A stretch of 64,000 bases of DNA from Deuterostichococcus epilithicus (Eukaryota; Chlorophyta; Trebouxiophyceae; Prasiolales; Stichococcaceae). The notes beneath the pieces were generated by a model, which was not told the DNA's origin, made no database searches, and worked only from the letters and a program-made list of their open reading frames with translations. The stretch is taken from positions 2,512,356 to 2,576,355 of the forward strand of contig JAVTLE010000001.1 in assembly GCA_033439295.1 (NCBI GenBank), written 5' to 3'. The translations under genes and the position numbers were made by a program. Shown piece by piece: positions 11,501-23,903 of this stretch (positions within the stretch are counted from its first letter, which is position 1; every line of letters starts with the position of its first letter).

Positions 11501-13362
11501 ACAAGGGACATTTGGCGGCGCCCTCACCCAGCCGGGGTGCAGCTGCATAATGACGGCGAAGGGGGAGTAGGCAGTCAGGATGATGTAGTCGATCATGGAG
11601 GTGTGGTTGCACACCCACACTGCATTTTCCCGCGGCGCAGGCCGCGGCCCGTGGTACCTGCGCGGAACACGGACGGCAATCGTAAGCGTGCACAAGGCGC
11701 AGCGCGAGACTTGGTGGTTGGGCCACAACGGCCTTCGTCACACGATGTACCCCAGGGCATGTACCCCAGGGCATACCGCGACTGCAGCTCTTGGTGCAGT
11801 CAGGCAGCACGCAGCTGCAGGTCGAGCCACTTGATCGGTCCATCTCAATGTCCGATGAGCCCACAGGCAAGCACTGGCGGCGCGCACTTGATGACGCCAG
11901 TCCAAGAGGCCACGAAGATCCAGCACTGCGCCTGCACCAGCGCTCGCTCGATATGCGACCGCCGCGGCCCCGCCTGCGCACCAGTGGACATAGGTAGCCC
12001 TTGAGCCGCTGGCGCCACGTCGGCGTCGCCACATCAACCATACGGAGTTCCTTGCTCCCAAAACGTTTTGCCAGGCTGATGGGGCGCTGGGGGAGATGCA
12101 CCCGTAGCTCATGGGCATTGCAGCATGCTGCAACGGCTCGGAGGCGCTAGGGGCTGCAGCTTGCATCAGTGCGCACCTGGAGCAGCGCGCGGATGCCAAA
12201 GAATGAAATGAAGAAGAGGACGAAGCCCAGCAGCAGCATCGCCAGCCTGCATCAAGTGCAGGCCGTGGCATGGGCGGGTCAGTGTAGGAATACAAGCCTC
12301 TTCCACAGGACTGTTCTGCGACAACAGGATGGGGGTCCACATGCCGGCACTTCTGCAAGGCTGGTCCCGCTGCTGACCCGACCTGATGACCCAGATTCCC
12401 CAAGGGCACACAGCAGTCTCGGGCACACCTGAGCGGGAAGAGGATGGCCCAGCGGAAGACACAGCCGAGGCACCACAGGGGGAACAGGTACACGTTCCAG
12501 TTCCAGGGGTCTGGGCGCGCCCCCTGGAAGCAGCGCAGGAAGGAGTCGTCCACCACCGCCGCCGCCGCATCCGTGACGATGGGGCTGATGTTCAGCAGGT
12601 CCTGCCTGCGCAGCGGGGGCGCACGGGGCGGGCATCGGATGCTTGCCCCACGCAAGTCTTGCGGGGGCCCTTGCCACTGGGATATTTGGCAACTCCAGAC
12701 AGTCCATCCTCCCGCTTCTGCCTCGAATGGCAGATCGTACGGCTCACACACCAGTTGACGACCACTGGGCGAGCTGCTGTGCGGACTTGCGTCAAGACAG
12801 GACGGGCAAAGCGCGCACAGGAGGGAGCCGCCCGAGTGCGACGATATCCGCTGCGCCTCCTGCGCCGCCGCCAGGTCCTGCACGAGCAGCATGTCGACCG
12901 CTTGCCCTGTGGATTGAGTAGCCATCTGCAGGAGAAGCTACCTGCACAGACAGTGCGCCCGCGAGCAGCGCGAGTGCGCAGCCCCACCTCCAGGGTGCGG
13001 TGGATTTTGAAGCCCTCATCCTTGCGCTCTGAGAAATCGTAGTCGCGCAGTTCGTTGCTGCTGAACGTTCGGTTCTTCAGCCTGCAAGTTGCAGATGTAA
13101 CTCGGCACCACACCACGGGATGCGGGCCTCGCAGAGTGGCAAACATGCCTTGCGCAAGCTCAATGCACAATATATTGCACAATATACGGTTACTCGTGCT
13201 GCAGCAAACTGGTGCATCGGGATGCCATGTTAGCAAGACTTACCCTTGTACGCCCCCGGTGGAGGTGAGGCGGCGCAGTGTAGCAGCATTCGGCTCACCG
13301 TTGCCGCTGAAGGTCACAGACTTTTGGGCGGCCTTCTGGCCGTCTGCGCCACTACTGCCCAT
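8544..13362 (-). CDS. GPAT9: GPAT9-like glycerol-3-phosphate acyltransferase
   Basis: Transfers an acyl group to sn-1 of glycerol-3-phosphate, the first step of ER glycerolipid and triacylglycerol synthesis. Thirteen minus-strand exons, all in phase: 13362-13244, 13081-12988, 12877-12819, 12605-12429, 12246-12177, 11973-11888, 11657-11528, 11251-11189, 10891-10808, 10343-10194, 9664-9560, 9280-9224 and 8873-8544 (507 residues). Visible signatures: VVDDSFLRCFQ and PWNWNVYLFPLWC; hydrophobic segments at about 130-172; the HX4D acyltransferase motif NHTSMID (His220, Asp225); the FPEGTC motif (292-297); VDAFWNSKKQSF; and the GPAT9-type tail WAVVCDV...PWDGYLK. The C-terminus carries an extra low-complexity Ala/Gly tail of about 80 residues. 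The exon 3 start is the least certain (12877 or about 12913). Start chosen at the ATG giving MGSSGADGQKAAQ. Confidence 0.93.
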
Positions 13363-13974
13363 ATGACGTGGTCTACAATGTGTCAACGAGGCTTAAAGGT
13401 GGATGTGTTGCAGATCCAGGCCAAGACCGGCCTCAGGTTTGGTCGTCAGATCATCTGGGCATGTCAACTTTTGATAATCTGGGCCATGTCAAACTTGAAA
13501 GGACGACTTCGGCCTGAACAAACGACACAGCCTCCTAGATACTGAGGAAAAATCTTGCTTATCGACGCTGTCAAGCACTGGCGCCTCTGCAATGCACCCC
13601 TGTCAACGGTGGAGATTCCGGAAGGACTAGCGCGCAGGTGGGGCTGCAAGCGCGGGCCAGCGCCCGAATCGCTGCCGATCAAACTGTCAGCCACACGGAT
13701 CAAAGTGTCGCGTGCACCTGCGAGTGTCATATGTGACCTGCATGCGGGGCCGATTCGCACTGCTGTAGATCCGACTCTCAGTTCAGGGATGAATGGCTCA
13801 GTGCCTCAGTCCCTCTAGCCAGCAGGACCGCGAGCGTCGACTGCGTCGCAGAGCTCTCTCGCAAGTCGCTTGAAACACTCCAAAGCGTACCTCCGTGCTG
13901 TAACGCGGTGGCCGTCTCACGCTGTCGCAGTTCTCAGTCAAATCACCCATTTGCATTGCTGCGGCGCGGCCAGC
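13363..13974. promoter_or_regulatory. bidirectional promoter region GPAT9 / TIM13
   Basis: 612 bp separate the start codons of two head-to-head genes, so both promoters must lie here. I see no clear TATA box or named operator. Confidence 0.5.
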
Positions 13975-14776
13975 ATGAGCTACTCAGGGTCACCAGCCTC
14001 CAGCAGCGCAGAGGATGCGGCAGTCATCAGCCAGGTGAGTAGTATTGTTCCAGGAATAGTTGAACGGAACGGCTGGCACTGCACCAGAGCGTTTGTGCAC
14101 CTGCCGCTGCTGTCCCTCCATGCCTGATGCTGTGTTCGGAATCGGCGCTGTCACTCCCAATCACATACCAAAGACCCTTTCTGCCGGTCTTGCAGCTACA
14201 AAACGAGCTGCAGGTGGCGTATGTGCAAGAATTTTATCAGGTGACCCGCCGTACCGGTTGCTGCCTGGCCAAGCTACATGTGTCCATCCGCATGAGCTTC
14301 GCAACATAGACCTGAGACGGTCTGAGAGCTCTTCAAACCATTTTTGTTTGCAGACTGTAAGGGACAAATGCTTCGGTGAGTCCAGCCTGCACTATCACCA
14401 TGCGCACCGGCGCAGCCATGTGTGCTGATGCTCTTGATTCTGACATGGAGTGAAGCAATTTGGGAATTCCGCTGCTTGTCTGCTTCAGACAGGTGCATCA
14501 CGAAGCCGAGCACCAGCCTGGGCAGCAGCGAACAGCAGTGCCTGGCGCGCTGTGCAGACCGGTATTCGGAGGTGCGCCAATTTGCACGCTGGATAAACCC
14601 TGGACAGACCTCGCTACAGGCTCGCTACCAGACAAACTTTTGACTGTGACGTGCCTGCGTCGCTGCGACTCGCCTTGAGGAGCAAGGCCTGATTGAGGAT
14701 TCAGCCAGTATCTTTGCTGTTGCAGGCGACGCAGGTGGTGGCAAAAAGCCTGCTGGAGATGAACGGCTTACAATGA
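13975..14776 (+). CDS. TIM13: mitochondrial small Tim chaperone, Tim13
   Basis: Intermembrane-space chaperone that, with Tim8, escorts hydrophobic carrier and beta-barrel precursors. Five exons in phase: 13975-14034, 14196-14240, 14354-14375, 14489-14571 and 14726-14776, encoding 86 residues, a normal size for the family. The twin CX3C motifs are CFDRC (41-45) and CLARC (60-64), separated by 14 residues, and the block LQVAYVQEFYQTVRDKCF with ITKP...SEQQC...CADRYSE fits Tim13 better than Tim8, 9 or 10. As expected for MIA-pathway import there is no cleavable presequence. The 22-bp third exon makes the gene easy to miss. It shares an upstream region with the divergent GPAT9 gene. Confidence 0.92.
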
Positions 14777-15876
14777 CCAGGACGCGCGAAGCAGTCGAAT
14801 CCTTCATACGGGAAGGCTGCGCTGACTCATTGGTCTGGTGGCATGGAAGCGGCCACTCGTGTGGAAATATATTCACCAGGAACCCGGAATGAGGACAGAG
14901 GCGTCAACCGCCTCACGTGTCGGCGGTGGCCGCGTGTGCCGTGTTCAAGCAGTGGAGCTCCCTGTTTGCTGCAAGGACGGCTCTGCTGCATTGTATTAAG
15001 GAACTACTGTCCCGATGCTTGAGGACATTGCTGGTCAGGCAGTCCAGCTCTGGCGCCTGTGTTCTGCGGGAAGGGGCTGCGACACGGTGCGCGTTTAGCA
15101 AACCCTGTTGCCATTGTAGCTGCACATCAGACCAGGGATATCGCGGAAAGCGGACGATGCTGCACGCTGCTTGTACAACATCGTATGCAGGAAAGATGGT
15201 GCCCAGAAGTGTCGACCAAAACCGAGGACCGCCGAAGTGCCCTGGCGTTCAGGGTTCTGCACTTAACCGATTTTGCGATGCCGAGGTTGTCTCCCATGCG
15301 CAACAGCAAACAACGCAGCGTACGGGCCGATCGTTGTTGCTCGCATCGTGTCGCCTTTGTCAAAGGTCACATACCGTCCGACAAGTACGCAGCGTCGCAC
15401 GCGGCCACCTTGGTTCACCTCTAGCTTGTCGGATCCGTGTGGCTCAGCCTTGAGCCGCGGCTGATGCCCGACATTGCTGCCCGGCAAAAGCGGTTCCAGC
15501 TGCGTAGCTGCTGCTTCTGGTTCTGACCGAGGCCATCTGAGCGGTTTCGGGCTGCAGCGGCAGGGCAGCTTCAGCGACTGGTGTGCCACACCTGTACTTT
15601 CGACACAGCCCTTCCACTCATTGGCGAGCCCGGCGAAAGTCACCGGCAAAGAGGTCAAGGGCTACTCGGCCAGGGTCTGTCACCCTTTTTGCAGCCGCAA
15701 GCCGGCGTCACTCAGCGGCTGGTGGCCCCAGCGCGCGTGCCGCCCGCAGCGGGCAGCGCCCGCATTCGAGCGTGCGGTATCCAGACTCAGTCGGCGGCCG
15801 GTGGGCCGCTGACCGCCTGGCGATCAGCATGTGAGCAGCTGCAGCACCTCAGCTGGGGGAAAGCTCCTCTCTGAGC
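14777..15876. other. intergenic, nothing recognised
   Basis: 3' flank of TIM13 and 5' flank of the GNAT-type gene. Short frames only; no motif or repeat identified. Confidence 0.35.
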
Positions 15877-17807
15877 ATGGAGGAGGATGCACGGCGGAAG
15901 GCGGAGCTTGCCGCCGCACGGGCGGCGCTAGCGGCGCGCATCCCGACGGACCAGTTCTTCGAGCTGCCCGGCCGCCCCACGGTCGTCTTCCAGGTGACTG
16001 ACTGGTCAATTCCGGGCCGAAATCCAGCGTCGATGCGATTGGCTGCACAACAACTGCGCTCAGCGAGTCGATGCGCCGCGGCGGCCCGCACCACGAAAGC
16101 AAACAGCACATCCGCTGGCGCGTGCGTCATGCTGCAAACGGCACTGGAACCTGCCAGCACTGGAGCCTTGCCCCTGCAGCAGGGCACGGGACATCTGCCT
16201 GCTGAGGCCCTGCCAGGTCCACACTTCAGCCTGTCGCCTGACTTGAAACCCAGGCGAAGGACTACACGGCGAATAAGGCGGAGGGGCGGGCGCTGGCGCG
16301 TGGCGATGTGCCCTTCCTCTTCCGTGCCTTCGAGGCTGGCCAGGTGAGCCAATTGCCAATGATCTGCTGCTGGATGTTCCTTACCTCGTCTGCGCCTGCG
16401 AGACGACGTGCTCCTGCTGTTCGATCAGCATCAGCAGCCACCACCACTGCTGCTGCTGCTGCTGCTACTGCTGCCGCTGCCGCAGCCGCTGCTGCTGCTG
16501 GCCGCCGCACTGCTGCAGCTGCCATGTCGATGCTGTTGCTGCCGTAGCTCGTGCTAGGAGGCACAGCCAACGGCCCTCTGGCAGTCGCTGCAGAGCTGTG
16601 AGCCCTGCTTTGCTGCCTGATGCCCATGCATCTTGGACGCCGCCGCCAGGGCCTGCTATGCAGAACAGCTTCGGAGCCCGCACACAACCTGCTGCGTGCG
16701 GCGCTTGATGTGTCCAACCCTCTTAGCTGAAGACGCAGTGCTCACGTTTCTACTGCATGTGCAGGCGCCGCCGCCGCGGCCGGGCACCAAGAAGGCGGAG
16801 CAGCCGCGAGCGGCCACAATCCACGAGTACCTGGACTGGACCGTCACCTCCTCCGCTGCAGAAGAGGAGGACGACCTTGTGCGCCCTCGTCTTCAGTTGC
16901 TCTTCCTGCTATGCCTGCCATTTCCCTAGCACCTGTTGGCCACTGAACGACTGGTGGGACCATCACCTTCACCGCCGTGGATCAAGAGGATTAAGAGTAA
17001 TGAGACCTGGTGACCCCTTTTTTCCAACGATGTTGCCTCTCAATTCCCTGCTCCTTCCCTTTCCTATCCCTTTCCCCCTGCTTCAAATTGTCCTCCGTTC
17101 CAGATTCTGATCCGGACGGCTGTCACCTCTGCCGCCGCTACGGAGGAGCACAGAATGACTTCATCCTGTGCCCTTCGCCCGTTCTAGTGTCTCACAGTTC
17201 GCCACCAAATTACAAGTGTACCCGACTGGACAACCCAGCTGTTATGCTGCTCCAATAGAAAGCGAAACCTTACGGCATTGTTCCCCATGCAGTCTTTCAG
17301 GCTGGACCTGTGACTGGCCACTTCTGCTTGCAGCACACGCTGTGTGAAAGGCGAAGGTGATGGGTCGATGGATTCAAAATCGATAGCCGCCATGTGCCGG
17401 GTTTGAGAAGCTGGTGCCACGCTTGCATTGGCAGGAAGACAGGGAATGCAGCGGCCGCTTGCAGAGCCCGTGTGCTGCCGGCGCAGGCCCCTGGCGTCTT
17501 CCAGGTGGTAAAGCTGCTGGCGCGCTTCCGGCCGGGGAGATTATAATGCTGTATTTTCCTGTGGCAGCCAACGGATTGACCATGTGTTTACCTGAACAGG
17601 ACTTTGGCGGCTTCCGGGTGGTGACGCTGCTACCGCGCTTCCGGCCGGCGTGGCCGCCGCCGGGCGCTTATGACAAGCCGGTGCCGCGGCGGTCGACAGC
17701 CATGGGGGCCCCCAAGTGAGTGCTGCCATGAGGCAGATCTTTGTGTCTGTGGGATCTAAAGTGGAGAACAGAGGGTGCTGGTGTAGTCAGCTGGGGACTG
17801 GGCGCTG

Positions 17808-17884
<77 letters not shown>

Positions 17885-19994
17885 GACGAAATTCCAAGCA
17901 GAGGCCCGATAGTGCGCCCTGGCCAGCAGATGACCGTCTCCTGCCGCCCTGAGCAGTGCACCGCCGCAGCATACCGGCTCGTTCGGCACTGGCATGCACA
18001 CTCGCCGCGCATACCTACAAACGCCTGAAAGCTCGAAGGCTCAATGTTGGGAGCGCTCATGCTTTCTGCTCTAAATGAAATCGCTATCTCAGATCAGCAG
18101 GTGGCTGCTGGCACGGTGTAGCTGCAGAGTAGGCAGCTGTCAGGTGCCGGACAGCTGAGCCAGCTTGCGCCTCCCCCTTCCCAGCGCCGCGTACCTTGCC
18201 TACACCTGACATGCGCGACACGCGACCCCCATCTCGCCAGCCGCCGCAGGGGTCCACTGCCGCAGCTGCTGACGGTGGAACCGCCCATGCGCTTTGCTGG
18301 GCGCCGGTCGAGCGGGAGCCGCCTACGGACTGTGACTACTTTCTCTCCTGGTCGACCCGAGATTGCACTGGACTTTCTGATACTCGCCTCCCCCTGGCGC
18401 CGCCGCAGGGACCCGATGCCGCAGCTGCTGACGGCGGGCAAGCCCATCTGCGCGGCCACCATCCGCGTGGGGCTGGGGTATCTGGAGGTCCCATTTTTTG
18501 CCACCGCGGAGGCAAAGCGCAACCGCGGCTACGGACGTGCGCTGCTGGAGGCGATTGAGGACGTCGCACGGTGAGTAACTGCTCGCTTCTTCCCACCCAG
18601 CATGCGTCTTCGATGCAGTGTTTCACGACACCGAGGACACTCCCCGGGCCCCTCGTGGCAGACCCCGCTACTCGTTGTGCCGATCGAGGCAGGTTGTGCT
18701 GCGGCAGACGCTGCCTGCAGCAAGAATGCTTGCGCCCGTGTCAAGAGACGCCCCACCGACGTCAGCGCAGCACCTGATCGCCCTGCGCTGATGGTTTGGG
18801 CATTGTCCTGTAGTGCCTGCCGGCCTGTTCGTGTGCTGCTGCTGACAGTGCGCATGGGTGGCCTCACCGCTACAGCGCTCTGCCTGCGCATGCATTGCAG
18901 CGCACCTCAACCGCCTGCTCCGGCAGCCACTGGCGAGCAGCTATCCAGCAGAGTTGTGTGTGCTTCCCCGCCGCTACGGACCGCTGCGACCCGGCAGCAC
19001 CTCGAAACCCTGCACCCGCGCCTGCAGGTGCCTGGACATCCCGCTCATCCTGCTGTGCTCCACGGACGACCCGGTGACGCGCAACACCTGGCAGCGCCTC
19101 GGCTTCCTGTTCACGGCGGAGGAGGACCTGCGCCGCTTCAGTGTGGGCCCTCGCGATTTACTGCACATGGACAACACCGTGCAGGTGAGCTTTGCAGGAG
19201 GTCGCAGGCCCGGATGTTCCAAGTCTGGCGGAGGAAGATATATATTCATTCTTGACATCTTGTTGACCCGCGCCGCTTTGAGGTGGAGCCGCCCGACCTG
19301 CTGCATGTGAGTCAGCGCTCTTGTCAATGGCCCGCCCCGATCTGTCTGTGCACTGCATCAATAGGTCATCTGCTGAACTGGCATCAGGCGCCGCTGTCAG
19401 ATGTGCACCACTCCGACATATGGGTTGCAAGTCTGTACCAATGTTCCTTGCACAGACTGGACACATGTCATCTCGTGCGACCTGCCGCAGATGCACAAGA
19501 TGGTGCCGTCGCAGCGGCCGTGGCAGTCGTTCATCCTGCGGCACGGGCACTGGGCGCAGCGGCTGTACTATGATCCCGACCCGGCGGGCACCCAGCGGGC
19601 GCAGGAGCAGCTGCACCGTCAGCAGGCGCAGCGGGAGGCGCAGCGGGAACAGCAGCAGCAGAACCGGCAGCGGGAACAGCAGCAGCAGGCGCAGCAGCAG
19701 GCGCAGCAGGCGGCACGGCAGCAGGCACAGGAGCAGCAGCACGCACAGCAAGGGCAGCCTCCAGGGTGGCAGCCGCTGCAGTCGATGGCGAATGGCGGCT
19801 TTGTGGCCGCTAACGGCAGCGTGGCAGCCGGAGACGGCACCTGCCACGGCGCGCACGGCAGCGCGGCGGTTGCGGTGCAGCCGGTAGTGCTCGACCCGGT
19901 CGGTGCGGCAATGAAGACGAAGCCTGGGGCTGCCTCACATGGCCGGTCTGATGTCGCCGGCCAGCCGCATGGCAGCCAGGCGGCGTCGCGATAA
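15877..19994 (+). CDS. GNAT-fold acetyltransferase-like protein with Gln-rich tail
   Basis: Seven plus-strand exons in phase: 15877-15993, 16254-16343, 16765-16878, 17600-17715, 18409-18570, 19028-19184 and 19491-19994 (419 residues). The N-terminal about 110 residues (MEEDARRKAELAAARAAL...; IHEYLDWTV) are unrecognised. A GNAT core follows: FRVVTLLPRF, then ICAATIRV, then VPFFATAEAKRNRGYG with the acetyl-CoA loop R-x-x-G-x-G at residues 183-188, then IPLILLCSTDDPVTRNTW and LGFLFTAEEDL. This order is like the acetyltransferase half of plant PHD-GNAT (IDM1-like) regulators, but no PHD finger is encoded here. The last exon reads VQ-MHKMVP, WQSFILRHGHWA, then a Gln/Ala-rich, probably disordered tail. 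Substrate unknown. Intron 4 holds a (GCT)n run and a decoy copy of the exon 5 start. Confidence 0.78.
16448..16512 (+). repeat. interrupted CTG-type trinucleotide repeat (intronic)
   Basis: CTGCTGCTG runs broken by CTACTG and CCGCTG, inside intron 2 of the GNAT-type gene. Confidence 0.7.
17809..17882 (+). repeat. pure (GCT)n microsatellite, about 24 units
   Basis: An uninterrupted trinucleotide run of about 72 bp between GGGCGCTGAT and GGAGACGAAA. By the splice phases it lies in intron 4 of the GNAT-type gene. Confidence 0.92.
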
Positions 19995-20517
19995 TGTCAG
20001 TTGCAGAGGCCGCAGGTCGCAATGCAATCGGCTGAGAGGCCTTCGACCCCGGACAGTTTGACGGACATATGTTGAGTCGACCACGAGCTCTGACATAGCT
20101 GTAGACGTTGTTGTACAGCAGGTAGGCATGCTCAGGAGCTGTACAATCTTCTGCCATGGCTGGTAGCCGCGGCTGCACAGGTGACTGCACCAGTCACAAG
20201 TCGTTGCGCTGTGTGAACTGCGCTCTTGTGCAAGGAATGTGTAAGGGAATGCGGAATGCAAAGCTACCACCAGCTGTTTGCTCAGGAGCGAGTCGCTCCT
20301 GTGACTTGCGTCGGGACAGTGGCCGATGTTGTCGGAGCCGGCGAATTCGTCTAGCGCTTGCATTCAATCGCAGTGGCATACTCACAAGTTGCACCATCAG
20401 CCTCTCAAACCTCGATGCAGGAGCTGCGTCATCCCCAGGATCGCGAGACGCATTTGCAACGCCTAGCTGTCTCTTTCCCTCTCGACAACCAGAAGCTGAC
20501 CGGTTCGCCATGCGGTC
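19995..20517. other. intergenic between GNAT-type gene and RsmG
   Basis: Short frames only. Presumed 3' UTR of the upstream gene and promoter of the downstream gene. Confidence 0.35.
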
Positions 20518-22992
20518 ATGATTGTGGTTCGTGCAAGCTTTAGGTTCCGGCCCACTTGCCGATTCGTTGTGCCTGAACAACCCCGCAACCCAATCCTGCT
20601 GCATTGCAGCCGCTGCAGCAGCGCAGGGATTGGCGCCGCCAGCGCAGGATCAAGGTCATCGCAGCTGTGCTGGCGTTCTGCGCATGCTATAGTCTGTGCA
20701 GCTACATTCAAAGTCCATACTAGGTCTTGCCGCAGCTTTGGACGCTGGCCGAATGCGTATGTGGCAGCGGCGGCGGCAGGCTCGCTGCATGCCGGTTCAA
20801 GCACTGCCGAAGGTGTCCTTGGCGCGCCGCCGCTTACAGAGCTGCAGCGGGAACAGATCGACATCTACGTGGGCTTCCTGTTGCAGGAGAACGAGAAGTA
20901 CAATCTGACCGGCAAGCTGTCTCAAAGCTCAGTCCTATAGCCGAATAGTCAAACAAGCGCACAATATCTGGTGCAGCACTGTGCAAACAGACTGAGCAGC
21001 ACGTTTGCGGCAATGGCTCCGGCTCAGGCTGGCTCGGGTGCGACCACTGCTGGACCCCTCGCAGCGGCCGCTTGCTCTACAAGCTCGAGCGGAGGGTTGC
21101 GCCGCAGCCCCGTTCCTGACAACCCTGAACCCGCATCAACTCGCCGCGCAGGCGCGAAGGACGCGGAGGAGGTGCGCTCGCGGCACGTCGGCGACTGCCT
21201 GGCACTGCTGCCTGTGCTGGACGCTGCCGCTGAGCAGGCGGCCGCATCGGCTCCTGGCGCAGGCGACTTGGTTCCGGCTGCAGGCGCCGCCCCGGCTCCA
21301 GAGGCACATGGGGCAGCGGGCAGCGCGGCCGCGGCTGTCGGCGCGGCAGGGGCGAAATCAAAAGGCCAGGCGACGGAGCGGCAGCTGCGGGTGCGGCTGC
21401 TGGACATCGGCTCCGGCGCCGGGCTGCCCGGCCTGATCATCGCCGTCTGCCGCCCGCAGTGGCAGGTGCGCCAGACTTGATGGGCTCCCAGGAGCTCTGC
21501 CTGCCTTGCGAACCAGCTCCATGTATTGAGCAGGAGGGGGCTTCATTTGCAGGGCTTGTCCGCTGTAGCTCCTTGGTGCTGTCAGGTCCATGAGCGCTGC
21601 CAGCCCAATACTGGCTGCGGAATCTTGAGAGGCATCTTGAGGCAGACCCAGCCACTACTGGGTCGAGAATATGATATTCTTTAACTCAGCGCAGCCAGCT
21701 GAGCAGCGTCTCAGGCTGCAGCCATGCAGCAGGTGCAACCCACGGTTCAAGCGACACCGCTTCCGGTTCGTAGATACCAGTGCCTCTTCTCATGGTTGTC
21801 CGCCGCCAGCCTTCCATCGCAACGTTCTGCCTGGCTGAAGCGCTGCGCCGGTCCTGCACCACAGGCCTTGCCGGCGCTGCCTTTGGCAGCTGCATGACCT
21901 TTCTGGACAGCTGTTTTGGTAGAGTCTATCTACAGACCTCCTCGAAATGTTCCAATAACAATGATGTCTTATTGACACTTCGAATGCATTCGTCTGACTA
22001 AGAAGGTGCTTCAGGTGGTGATGCTGGACGCGCTGAATAAGCGGTGCGCCTTTGTGGACGCCGCCGCCAGCCTGGCGGGCCTCGAGAACGTTTCCACAGT
22101 CTGGGCGCGCGCTGAGGACGCCGGCCACGATGCAAGCCATCGACAGGTGCTCGAGTCCTGCTGCGTAGAAAGGGCAGTGTCCCTGGGGCAGACAGCCTTT
22201 CTGCCTGTTGCTTCCCGACATATCTCGTGCGCCGCCATACAGGGCCGGCCGGCTGGGCCGCAGGAGTAGCTGCCTGCAGCGGCCGAGTGGGCAGTCACAC
22301 ACAGTGACTCTGCTGACCTGCATGCGACATCTGCAGGGGGTCCTTCCTCGCTCTGCACCCTGCATCGTCGCCAAAGGCACCTGGGCTGCCAATATCAGGC
22401 AGTCTCCTGCTGCCGATGCCGTGCAACCGTTGACTTGCGCCTGAGCTTGAGCCTGGTCGGTGTTGTGGCTGACGCCGCAGGCGTTCGACCTGGTGACGGC
22501 GCGAGCGGTGGCGGACATGCCGGTGCTCACCGAGCTGTGCCTGCCGTTCGTGCGGCTCGGGGGGCAGCTGGTCGTCGCCAAGGGCGCCAGCCCACAGGTG
22601 CGAAGCCGATCTCCATCCGAGCAAGATGCGCTCTGCACGGGCTTGATGGGGCCAAAGTGCTGGCGAGGCTGAGGACGAGGGCGCCGGCGCATTGCCCTGC
22701 TAGCATGGTGTTCAGCACCGAAACAACCCCACAGCCTGGTTCAAGCCTGCTGGCTCGCAGTCAGATCAAGGCGGGCGGCACCAAATCGATACAGTGGCCT
22801 CGCTGTGAGCAGGAGGAGGTGCAAAGAGCAGCCGCCGCGATCCGGGAGCTGGGCGGTGAGCTGGCCGGCATCCAGTCGGTGGAATCGCACGGTCCACTGG
22901 GGCAGCGCACGGCGGTGGTCGTCAGGAAGGTTGCCGAGACGCCGGCTGGATTCCCGCGGAAACCCAAGCAGCTTGCGAAGCGGCCGCTCTGA
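20518..22992 (+). CDS. rsmG: RsmG/GidB 16S rRNA (guanine-N7) methyltransferase, probably plastid
   Basis: SAM-dependent methyltransferase acting on small-subunit rRNA. Five exons in phase: 20518-20911, 21152-21465, 22015-22146, 22481-22597 and 22813-22992 (378 residues, against about 210 in bacteria). Family landmarks: IDIYVGFLLQENEKYNLTG, EEVRSRHVGDCLALLPVL, SAM-binding motif LLDIGSGAGLPG (about 214-225), VMLDALNKRCAFV, AFDLVTARAVADM, and a terminal block GPLGQRTAVVVRK. The extra length is an Arg/Ser/Cys-rich N-terminus of about 85 residues, consistent with a plastid transit peptide, and an Ala/Gly insertion before motif I. Exon 1 appears to end at a GC donor (CCG before GCAAGC) rather than GT; this is the only junction that keeps YNLTG-AKDAEE in frame. 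The 5'-most start is plausible but not certain. Confidence 0.9.
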
Positions 22993-23903
22993 CAGGCTCG
23001 CGGAGGTTGTGCTTCGCGGCAGTCCAGCCGGCTGGCCATATGCAGCCCCCAGGCGGTGCTTGCTGCGAGCTGGAGCGCAGGAGGTGGACATGTGAGCTGC
23101 ATTCACAATGAGCAAGCTTCTGCACAGTCGTGGCTTGGGAGCAGGCATACGTCAGCGAGCCTCGGGGTATGTGAGAAGACAGTACGACCCATGCCTCAGT
23201 CGGGCTGCGAAGATGCCATAGGTACACAGTGAAGTATGGGAAATCGAATGCTGTGCTTACAGTGAGCTTGCTGATGGCACCGTAGGCACCGTTTGGTTGA
23301 CTGACAAAACAGTCTCGTGCCTAACTGACTCAACCCTGTGGATGTGCATAGCTGTCCTGTCGTCATTGCAGTGCCGGTCGCATCGCCCAGTCTCAGGAGC
23401 CACGCCGCCGCCAAGTGCGACGCCATGCCGCCAGTCTGTATACCTGTCATGCTGCCGCCTTGCTCAGCCGTTTCGCCCTGTTCAGCCATGCCGCCGCCGA
23501 ACTGCGCTTCCATTGTTCAGAATGCGATAGATCATGCCAACTTGAAGGCCTCATCACAGCAACTGTCCCTGCTGGTTGTTGTGCATAAGGTTATTCGTGT
23601 TCGCGCAATCCACATCGCTTTCGGTGCAACGAGGCACACGCCCGGCCTAAATGCCGTCCTCAGCGTTCGCATTTCATTCCACCGCCGATTGGAAAAGCTG
23701 CGGCTGGCAAACTGCCCGCCTGCAATGCTGTGATGCAGCTGCTGGTAAATCAGGGGCTCGAAAGGGCCTGCCTCTCGATCGGGTCGGAAAGGTGAAGTCT
23801 GGTACAATACAGCATCATAACGAGAAGTGATGAGCAGCCACGCACTGGCAGTTCAGTTGTTCACTTCGTACTTGGCATCATATCTGTGCTCACGCTTGAG
23901 CCA
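22993..23903. other. intergenic, nothing recognised
   Basis: Short open frames on both strands without family motifs. Confidence 0.35.

Noticed and set aside
17105-17258. Cys-containing frame (DGCHLCRRYGG...) that looked like a PHD-type finger exon
   Set aside because: It does not fit the splice phases of the surrounding gene, whereas joining exon 3 directly to the exon at 17600 keeps the frame.
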